Assembly (NCBI GenBank): GCA_947462335.1
Contig: OX381720.1
Location: forward strand, 565,501-629,500
DNA from: Harmothoe impar
Lineage: Eukaryota > Annelida > Polychaeta > Phyllodocida > Polynoidae
Reading direction: 5' to 3'
Length of the DNA stretch: 64,000 bases
Shown here: positions 56,536 through 64,000 of the stretch, piece after piece
Layout of the letters: each line of letters starts with the position of its first letter
Numbering within the stretch: the stretch's first letter is position 1
Translations under genes and position numbers: made by a program
The notes under the pieces: generated by a model
Database searches by the model: none
What the model was told of the DNA's origin: nothing
Seen by the model: only the letters and a program-made list of their open reading frames with translations

Positions 56536-57481
56536 GTTCATTGTGCATATTCTACGAGACTGTGGTCCAACTGCTGCTGGCTTCAGTCAATCATATATAC
56601 CATGAGGGAGTAACCAATTAGCAAAGTGTTGCAGGTTGCCTACCATATATGTACTACTGTAATTGATCAATTTGATCTGAGTTATTGAATAGCTGAAGGT
56701 TTCACGACTGACAATCTAATCCTTTTGTGTGTAAGACCAATGAGCAAAGTGTTGCTGGTCAAATGCCTGATATGTATTACAGAAGTATCCACACAATCTG
56801 ATAGGTTATTTACCCATTACATAATATAACACTAACAATTATACTATCCATTCCCACTCGATCAACTGTATTAACTATGTATCTCTTAGTCTGTCAACCT
56901 AAATATCATATGCCCACATTGGGCTGAGTGGTACACTGGCATTCTAAAAATAGTTCAGTTTTCTGAACTCCTATTTCTTTCTCTCCAACTTATGATCGAA
57001 ACTGGAATGACTAACACATAATGCATGCTTCAAGTACTGTATCCTTCTGCCTTGTGTCATATCTAATCAGACAATAGTGATTGATGTACACACTGGCTCT
57101 TTCCTTGGATCATACTAAAGACATGTTAGACATTTATTTATATATTTTTTTTATTTTTATTTTTTTTTCTCCGAATATCACAGTTTTGGAAAAAAAGAAA
57201 ACTCACCAAAAAACAAAACAAAACAAAAATTAGTTAGCCTAGCCCCTTAGGAGCCACTACTTGGTTCAATAATACATTTGCATTACTTCATTCCTGGGGC
57301 CCGTCACCCCTTTTGTGGCCCATGTTTGGTTACTATTGACACTTATATAAATGTCAATTCACTGATTACACCCACTGTTTATGCACAGGTGTGCCACACT
57401 CACGTGTGATACAGCTATGCTTAATCAGCCACCAGACTTCGCTGCTAGTTTGTGCTACATGCGCAACTGTCTGAATAATCC

Positions 57482-57865
57482 ATGGGCAAAGGAGCCCCAC
57501 CATCAAGCAATATTGTAATGGACTGCCCCCTGATGAATGGTCATTATGGGACCTTAAACCATAGCTTTAACCCCCTACTAATAATCACGCACCCTGTGAG
57601 AACTATGCATGAGTCATATGTTTCCTCACAGTCCATCACACAGTCTGAGCACTTTAGCTCAGCTGATGGACTTATGTTGGCACACTGTATGCCCCTGCAC
57701 ATTAACACTTTGAAGAAAAAAATACAAAAAATGAGTTTAGTAAAAGAGTACCACACATACATAGGCCCAACTTATGTCAAGCCCTTTTTTCTTGACACAA
57801 AGGGTGCCTGGCCAACTACCACAACCAAAGGGTTCCAAATACCATCAGCGCTTCTACTCGCCTAA
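57482..57865 (+). CDS. Hypothetical 127-aa ORF before LINE ORF2
   Basis: An ATG-initiated frame that ends 8 bases before the ORF2 start. Composition is unremarkable (His, Thr, Pro rich) and there is no recognised domain. It may be chance or a leader ORF. Confidence 0.2.
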   Translation: MGKGAPPSSNIVMDCPLMNGHYGTLNHSFNPLLIITHPVRTMHESYVSSQSITQSEHFSSADGLMLAHCMPLHINTLKKKIQKMSLVKEYHTYIGPTYVKPFFLDTKGAWPTTTTKGFQIPSALLLA

Positions 57866-57873
57866 ATGAGCTC

Positions 57874-60780
57874 ATGTCAATGAAGGGTATGAAGATAGGT
57901 CATCATAATATCAGAAGTATGGTGGCCCAAAAGAAATTTGAGGTTATAACTGACCTCGTGCCTCTCTTCGATATATTCTGTGTAACAGAAAGCTGGTTAG
58001 TCGAGCCATATCCAGACAATAAAATAATAGTGGGTCAATACCAAACTTATAGACTGGATAGAGTGATAGACAAAAATGGCGGGGGTTTACTGATATATGT
58101 CCACAATAGATTAGCTCCATATTGCTCAATTGTACACACGCTTACAAAATCTAATGCTGATATAGAATTACTTGTCATGAACTATACTGAGGATAAGCAT
58201 CGCCTGATGACCATAGTACTCGCGTATAGACCTCCCAACAGTAGTTATGTCAGATGCCTTGACACATTACTCGAAGCCTGTCAGGACGACCTGCTGGAGG
58301 GTAGGGAGCTATGGTTATTAGGTGACCTAAACATAAACCTTTTTGACCCTGACCATCCTAAAACAAAGAAATATCATAAGGTCTTAAGTGATCTAAACCT
58401 AATGGATAAAATTAACATAATCACTAGACCAAACCAGAATGGTCATGGAGGCTCCTGCATCGACCCTATAGCCACAAACTGTGACATAGTGATGCACAGT
58501 GGCACTCTACCAGAATATGTATCAGATCACTTACCCGTTTATGGTGTTAGGAAACGTCCTAAATTAGTACCGGTGAATATCACTATAAATGGTAGGTCTT
58601 ATAGGAAGTATGATAGAGGCAGATTTACTGACTATCTGCTAAATATAGATCTGTCTATCTTTAATGCTAGTAACAATGCCGATGATAAGTGGAACATACT
58701 ATTACTGTACATACATACATATTTAGACAAGCATTGTCCCATAAAGGAAATGAAGCTTAAAGATTATGGTAAGGAATGGATGAATAATGATATTCTTGAA
58801 CTAATACACCGCAGGAACGAGGCCATGCATGAATATTGCACTGCTGGCAAAAACAACCCTGACTTGCTGCAACTAGCCAAAGACCTTAGGGACGAGATAA
58901 ATATTGCATCAGAGTATGCTCAAGATAATTTCATGGTAGATAAATTGGAAACTCTGTCCAACAACCCATCAAAATTCTGGCGTGAATTGAACATCCTGTT
59001 AGGTAAAAGTAGTAATAACAAACCTGAAATCTCTCTAAAACATCATATAACCAAGGAGGAGCTGCGGGGTGATAAGGTTCCAAGTTATATTAATGATTTT
59101 TTCTCCACTGTTGGAATTGATTTGCTGAACAAACTAGGAACTGTAGCAGAGGTAACCCCCCTCTCTGATCCTGTGACACAAACATATTCAGAAATTCCCA
59201 CAACCACTATCAGTTACGGTGAGGTCATGAAGCTGGTTAAGAATATAGAAGTGCACAAATCAAGTGGTGTGGATAATATCTCTACTACAGTGCTTAAGGA
59301 CGCTCTAATTATACTCTGTCCACAATTGACATCAATAATTAATTGTAGCTTACATACAATAACCTTCCCAAAGTCCTGGGCAACCGCCAAAGTAGTTCCC
59401 CTACCTAAATCAGGGGACTTAAAGAACATAGGAAATTGGCGACCAATTTCTCTTTTACCGGTGCCGAGCAAAATAATGGAACGTATCATTTATAGCCGCA
59501 TCTATTCATACCTAGAATCAGATAAAAAACTATCCAAGTTCCAATATGGTTTTCGTTCATCCAGGGGCTGTAGTGATGCACTGTTTTCTCTTGTCAATGA
59601 CATTTACAAGGCGAGAGATGAAGATATGATAGTCACGGCATGCTTTCTGGATATACGTAAGGCTTTCGATTCGATCCATCATGGTGAGCTCATTGCAAGA
59701 ATGAAATCATATAATTTACCTATTATATACACTGACTGGCTACATTCATACCTGAAAAACCGAAAACAGCGTGTCATTTGTAACAACACTTCATCATCTC
59801 TACTTGATATCAGATGCGGAGTGCCGCAAGGGTCTATATTGGGCCCCCTATTGTTTATCTGTTTTATTAATAGTCTTCCTGATCAGCTTATACACTGCCG
59901 AGTTTCTATGTATGCAGACGATGTTGTGTTTTATGTACCTGGTCGCACTTTAGCAGAAACTGAGTTAAAGTTGCAAAACGATGCTACCAGAGTATATAAT
60001 TGGTTTAGCAAAAGTGGTTTATGTATCAACACTGCCAAGACAAAAATAATGATTTTCAATCAGCCTAGGACTCATAATCAGACAATATCTATTTACATGG
60101 GTACAACTGAGCTAAGTGTCTGTGACTCCTATGAATATCTAGGAGTCATTTTGGATAGCAGGCTTAACCTTAATAAAATGGTGAATCAAACAGTATCCTC
60201 TAGCTCTAATAGACTATTCATGTATGGTAATCTACGTAAGAAAATGTCTCAGAGAGTAGCTACCCTTGTATATAAGCAAACTATATCTCCAGTTTTAGAA
60301 TATTGTGGCTTTCTGTATAATGGCCTGACAGAAACTAACCAATTGTCTCTACAGCGGGTTCAAAACCGCTGTCTGAGAGTCTGTTTGAAAGTAAGACTTA
60401 AGTTCAATGTAATAAAGCTGCATGAGGAAACAGACATACCTTTTATCGGTGTCAAGCATGATATGCAGTTACTGTTACTAACACACAAGTATGTCTACAG
60501 TGGTAACACTGACTTTGCCAACAAAGGCCTAATGTTGGAAAATGTTAGACAAGTAGGTATGAGGACGCGCTCTGCCGAAACAGGTCTATTAGTCTACCCC
60601 CCATCCAAGAAAAATGGGTTTAAAAAGAGTCCACTTTATAGAGGTATAGTTTTATGGAATAGCCTACCCCCTGAATGTAGAACATGTACAGATATCATTA
60701 CTTTTAAGAGGCTCACTAAGGCAATTTTAATTGCCATGCATATGAAGAAGTGGCGCAAGATTTATAAGCAGCCTGTTTAA
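57874..60780 (+). CDS. LINE ORF2: EEP endonuclease and reverse transcriptase, 968 aa
   Basis: The ATG at 57874 starts MSMKGMKIGHHNIRS, which opens the exonuclease-endonuclease-phosphatase fold. The catalytic blocks follow: CVTESWL, LAYRPPNSSY, LLGDLNIN and VSDHLPVY (residue about 215). RT begins near residue 455 (SSGVDNIS), with PLPKSGD, NWRPISLLPV, FQYGFRSSRGC, LDIRKAFDSI, CGVPQGSILGPLLF and the YADD active site near residue 680. The C-terminal 200 residues are a helical domain without a zinc knuckle, as in CR1 elements. The endonuclease nicks target DNA and RT primes from the nick. The frame is intact throughout, so the copy could be active or recently so. Confidence 0.95.
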   Translation: MSMKGMKIGHHNIRSMVAQKKFEVITDLVPLFDIFCVTESWLVEPYPDNKIIVGQYQTYRLDRVIDKNGGGLLIYVHNRLAPYCSIVHTLTKSNADIELLVMNYTEDKHRLMTIVLAYRPPNSSYVRCLDTLLEACQDDLLEGRELWLLGDLNINLFDPDHPKTKKYHKVLSDLNLMDKINIITRPNQNGHGGSCIDPIATNCDIVMHSGTLPEYVSDHLPVYGVRKRPKLVPVNITINGRSYRKYDRGRFTDYLLNIDLSIFNASNNADDKWNILLLYIHTYLDKHCPIKEMKLKDYGKEWMNNDILELIHRRNEAMHEYCTAGKNNPDLLQLAKDLRDEINIASEYAQDNFMVDKLETLSNNPSKFWRELNILLGKSSNNKPEISLKHHITKEELRGDKVPSYINDFFSTVGIDLLNKLGTVAEVTPLSDPVTQTYSEIPTTTISYGEVMKLVKNIEVHKSSGVDNISTTVLKDALIILCPQLTSIINCSLHTITFPKSWATAKVVPLPKSGDLKNIGNWRPISLLPVPSKIMERIIYSRIYSYLESDKKLSKFQYGFRSSRGCSDALFSLVNDIYKARDEDMIVTACFLDIRKAFDSIHHGELIARMKSYNLPIIYTDWLHSYLKNRKQRVICNNTSSSLLDIRCGVPQGSILGPLLFICFINSLPDQLIHCRVSMYADDVVFYVPGRTLAETELKLQNDATRVYNWFSKSGLCINTAKTKIMIFNQPRTHNQTISIYMGTTELSVCDSYEYLGVILDSRLNLNKMVNQTVSSSSNRLFMYGNLRKKMSQRVATLVYKQTISPVLEYCGFLYNGLTETNQLSLQRVQNRCLRVCLKVRLKFNVIKLHEETDIPFIGVKHDMQLLLLTHKYVYSGNTDFANKGLMLENVRQVGMRTRSAETGLLVYPPSKKNGFKKSPLYRGIVLWNSLPPECRTCTDIITFKRLTKAILIAMHMKKWRKIYKQPV

Positions 60781-61200
60781 TACAGGACAAATTGTATACA
60801 GTTAATACTTGGTTACTTAATTTTCACAACCTGTTATTCTTTATACCATTGTCTGTATGAGTTAGAATGCAATAACACTGGAACCCTGTTGGTACCTGTT
60901 TGGCTGTGCTATAGTAGCCTATTATTCATTTACCTGTTTGTAACTACTTCACTTGAGAATATGACAGTTGTAAACCTAAAATGCTGTTCATAGAAATATT
61001 AATGACATAATATCCTGGTTATACTACTAATCCTTTGTAATCCTCAATACATGTACAACCGTGATCATGACATCAAACTTTGGTGTGTAGAGAGGCAAGG
61101 GACGAATTGCACGTCTAACACCCTCTACATACATTTGATCATTGAATTGTATTTATGAAAATCACCTGGTGAAAATAAATACTCTTTAAACTCAAAAAAA
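60781..61200 (+). other. LINE 3' UTR and end
   Basis: AT-rich sequence with AATAAA near 61173, ending in 'taaactcaaaaaaa'. A clear target duplication was not seen. Confidence 0.5.
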
Positions 61201-61680
61201 TAGGGAGGTTTCAAGCTTAAATAGACAGATAACAACATAAACTGTTGAGAAACCCCTACATTTCATGTATTGTAATCATTACTTTGAGGTCACTTCCAGT
61301 AGGCCCATACTCTTAATCAATATACCGATTTGAACCTAAGATAACAAGGGATCACATGTTAATATGTGCATCTATACATATGCAGTACACTTAAAGAGTT
61401 GCTGTCATGAGAATAGGATACAAATGAGGTTAAAGTTGCATCCTATTTATGCTTTTCACTAAAAACACCACAATAGTTTCGATAACTTTCTTATCCTTCT
61501 CTAGATTTATCTGAAACAGCAGGCACAGCAGTGTTTAAAACTACTGATGTACATTACCCATGTGCTTGATTCAATGAGTAGACATTACTACTACATCATT
61601 GTTGGGAATATCTTGATCAGACTAAGGTATTATTTATAGCTACATTATTGAACCATTTTGCAATTGTATGTTGGATTTCA
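61201..61680. other. Spacer, no gene recognised
   Basis: AT-rich sequence, nothing supported. Confidence 0.4.
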
Positions 61681-61779
61681 GGTGGTTGGTGTGTTTCTAC
61701 ATCTGTGCCGGTATCTGTGTTGCATCCAAGAATGGATTAGAAGGGTCCACCAAAACCAGTCTACGCAGACCACCTACTA
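61681..61779 (+). other. Predicted exon upstream of right-edge gene
   Basis: It is bounded by TTTCAG/G and AA/GTGAGT. One frame is open (WLVCFYICAGICVASK) and ends in phase with the exon start at 63485, where the join would read on into a CxxC motif. This phase agreement is the only support. Confidence 0.3.
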
Positions 61780-61780
61780 A

Positions 61781-62170
61781 GTGAGTAATTCATATGAAAA
61801 CTGTAAACCTCTGTGCAATGTCTGGTATGAATACACAGGTGGATTGAGGCAGATGTATGTAGAGTGAAGGAGACGAGTGTAGAGTGAAGGGGACAATTGT
61901 AGAGAGAGAGATGTGTGTGCATAGGGGGAGGGCCTGTGTCATTTCATAGGCCTATTTTATAGCACTTGATGGGCCATCGGAATACACAGCATAAATCGTT
62001 TTATGCACCTCAAAAATGACGGGTATGGTGTCCTTTAAGTGTAACTTAAAGCCCAATATATCTCATGTAAATATTGCAACCAATATAATGAAGTTTAATG
62101 ATCCTTGTCAACCTCGCGTTGGATGGGATTTAAGGGAAATTTATGCTGGTCATGTGACCAGAATGAGACT
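61781..62170. other. Spacer, probable intron
   Basis: Contains a short 'gtagagtgaagg' repeat near 61857-61900. No gene. Confidence 0.4.
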
Positions 62171-63290
62171 TGCCTCATATCCGCCTGCCCTTATGCCTCA
62201 AACACTATATAGGTTAAAATCATAGCAAACTGCCCTAAAATATCAACTTACCCTTATGCCTCAAACACTATATAGTGTGCCAATATACCAAATAGGCCCT
62301 AAATAACAACTTGCCCTTATGCCTCAAAACCTATATAGTCAGCTAATGTACAAGCCTAAAATATCCGCCTGCCCTTATGCCTCAAACACTATATAGGTTG
62401 AAATCATTGCAAACTGCCCCAAAATATCAACTTGCCCTTATGCCTCAAACACTATATTGTGTGCCAATATACCAAATAGGCCCTAAATAACAACTTGCCC
62501 TTATGCCTCAAAACCTATATAGTTAGCTAATGTCCTAAACTACCCCAAAATATCAACTTGCCCTTATGCCTCAAACACTATAATAGTGTTCCAATATACC
62601 AAATAGGCCCTAAATAACAACTTGCCCTTATGCCTCAAAACCTATATAGCCAGCTAATATCCTAAACTACCCCAAAATATCCACCTGCCCTTATGCCTCA
62701 ACCACTATATAGATTGCCAATATACCATATAGGCCTTGAATAACATCTAGCCCTTATGCCTCAAAAACTATATAGTCAGCTAATGTACTAAGCAAGCCTA
62801 AAATATCCGCCTGCCCTTATGCCTCAAACACTATATAGGTTGAAATCATTGCAAACTGCCCTAAAATATCAACTTGCCCTTATGCCTCAAGCACTTTATG
62901 GTGTACCAATATACCAAATAGGCCCTAAATAACAACTTGCCTTTATGCCTCAAAACCTATATAGCCAGCTAATATCCTAAACAAGCCTAAAATATCTGCC
63001 TGCCCTTATGCCTCAAACACTATATAGTCAGTTAAAGTACTTAACTGCTTTAAGATGTCCACTTGCCCTTATGCCTCAAATGCTATATGGTGTGCCAATA
63101 CAGGGCATTTGTGGTGTAAGGGTGTTTGTGGCATAAGGGCATTTGTGGTGTAAGGGCGTTTGTGGCATAAGGGTATTTGTGCTTTAATGCAATTTTTGTG
63201 GTATAGTGGCCCGTGGTTTGCCCTCATGCCTCAAACGGTCATCTTTTTGAGGGTTAGTGGCAAATTTGTGGCGTAAGGGCCCGACAGGAC
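62170..63290. repeat. Tandem array of GCCCTTATGCCTCAA monomers, higher-order, partly inverted
   Basis: The 15-base word TGCCCTTATGCCTCAA recurs about every 55-60 bp from 62190 to 63080, each followed by 'acactatata' or 'acctatatag'. Two or three monomer types alternate in a higher-order unit. From 63105 to 63290 shorter monomers run in reverse (GGCATAAGGGC, GTGTAAGGG). Confidence 0.9.
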
Positions 63291-63484
63291 CTAGGTTAAC
63301 ATTAAACATTGACTAATATTCCTTATGTTACTCTGACCTATTCAAAATCAACTTTCAATCAATAGCTTTTGTAAGCTGGGTTATAACCAAGTATAACAGT
63401 AAAAAAGAATTTGAAAAAGAAAAAAAAGTAGATATAGCAACTTTAGTAGAACGATCCCAGTAAAAGAATTTTCTTTTATTTCAG

Positions 63485-64000
63485 AGAAAAGATAGAGTGC
63501 ATATTTTGCTCCTCTACCACTAAAGATTTGGATGGACATTTTGATTAGTCCACAGGACTATGAATCCTGGTGTACAGTATTGAATGCAGCAGTTGTCAGG
63601 AAATATAGCAAGATTATTGAACTCAGTTTCACTATCAAGGGCAAAGAGGTGCCATCCTTTGTGTACCATAAAAAATGTCGATCCACCTTCATAATGAAAC
63701 GAGATCTGAATGCACTTAGAAGAAAAGCAGGAGAACTTGAAACCTATGAGAGCACACAGTTAAGAAAACAAGTAAAACGATTGGCCTCTACAACTAGGAT
63801 ATACCCTAGAGTCTGTATTTTCTGTGCTAAAGATAAGTATGTCAAGGGCAGCCATAAAAGGGAAAGAATTCTCACCTCTACCCAGTTGAAGTCTGATAAT
63901 ACTTTACGGAAATGTGCAAAGAAAAAACAAGATGACAAGATCCTAGCAGTAACAGCTCGTGATATTGTGGCTGCAGAAGCCTGCTATCACAAATCTTGCT
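63485..64000 (+). CDS. Zn-binding protein of unknown function, partial (runs off right edge)
   Basis: An acceptor (tttatttcag) at 63484 opens an exon. Its first frame gives a CIFCSSTTKDL Cys pair, then stops at 63547. The main frame is open from an ATG at 63532 to the window end (156 codons). It contains VYHKKCRSTF, a VCIFC pair, a basic KGSHKRER stretch, LRKCAKKKQDDKIL, and ends TARDIVAAEACYHKSC. The 'RDIVAAEA-YH-C' block is familiar to me from large families of uncharacterised proteins in fish and marine invertebrates, often in repetitive loci. The frame break at about 63540 suggests either a damaged copy or an unrecognised splice. Confidence 0.55.

Larger units (their letters stand above)
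51830..61200 (+). mobile_element. CR1-like non-LTR retrotransposon (LINE), near full length
   Basis: Three plus-strand ORFs follow in order: ORF1 (51830-54787), an SGNH hydrolase ORF (54882-55517) and ORF2 with EEP endonuclease and RT (57874-60780). The 3' end has AATAAA (about 61173) and a short A-run at 61193-61200. ORF2 is uninterrupted. An esterase-type domain in ORF1 territory and an AP-like endonuclease point to the CR1/L2 group. A 2.3-kb non-coding stretch with tandem repeats between the ORFs is unusual, and it remains possible that two elements are joined here. Confidence 0.8.

Noticed and set aside
62170..63290. Possible CRISPR-like array of regular 15-base repeats with 40-base spacers
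   Set aside because: The spacers are themselves repeated in a higher-order pattern and the context is animal DNA, so this is a satellite-like array.
1..64000. tRNA, rRNA or snRNA genes
   Set aside because: No cloverleaf with A and B boxes or conserved rRNA core was recognised by eye. A covariance-model scan would be needed to exclude degenerate copies.

Overview
The window is animal nuclear DNA. It has large AT-rich intergenic stretches, spliced minus-strand exons with GT-AG borders, TATA promoters, AATAAA signals and many kinds of eukaryotic mobile element. The word aggcct(a) recurs in the unique spacers. A CR1-type LINE, a Ngaro-type tyrosine-recombinase retrotransposon, a Polinton-like element and a Helitron lie side by side. 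Together these suggest a marine invertebrate, possibly a deuterostome such as an echinoderm or hemichordate; that placement is an inference and weak. No rRNA, tRNA or CRISPR array was seen.

Left part (1-12.4 kb). Positions 1-3164 (minus) carry the N-terminal two thirds of a Helitron Rep/helicase, cut by the window edge. Directly upstream on the same strand are three open exon-like blocks (3255-5321), two with a faint ZU5-like pattern. Further upstream are two exon candidates (9028-9198 and about 9430-9490) with good splice sites. A short segment with two CArG + GC-box modules (9766-9846) separates these from a divergent, intronless, TATA-driven gene for a 139-aa coiled-coil protein (10589-11008).

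Middle (12.4-33 kb). A 4.4-kb segment containing a Ty3/Gypsy-type 3' LTR is repeated three times in tandem. The third copy is truncated and interrupted by a 1354-bp TIR element with a 4-bp target duplication. A decayed Ty3/Gypsy element (27966-30400) follows, then G-run-rich and AT-rich spacer.

Nested elements (33.1-48.1 kb). A dead Ngaro-like element (minus strand) shows the split direct repeat layout A1-ORFs-B1-A2-B2. A LINE fragment interrupts its recombinase. Its 5' repeat is interrupted by a 9671-bp element (38319-47989) with AG-starting terminal inverted repeats and a 6-bp target duplication, as in Polintons/Mavericks. That element carries a scrap of protein-primed DNA polymerase B, an intact 528-aa gene with an alanine-rich stretch and two Death domains, and an unrecognised gene present as an intact copy and a broken copy in long inverted arms. 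Its termini are packed with E2F/CCAAT and CRE-ETS-CArG motifs. It looks like an old integrated Polinton/adintovirus-type element that kept host-interaction genes and lost most of its core.

Right part (48-64 kb). A 900-bp G-rich minisatellite and AGGTCA-rich spacer precede a large, apparently intact CR1-like LINE (about 51.8-61.2 kb). ORF1 has a coiled coil, an RRM-like domain and, unexpectedly, a C-terminal NADAR (YbiA-like) domain. A separate ORF encodes an SGNH hydrolase. ORF2 encodes endonuclease and reverse transcriptase. A Zn-binding protein gene of unknown function, running off the right edge, lies beyond a 1.1-kb tandem array.
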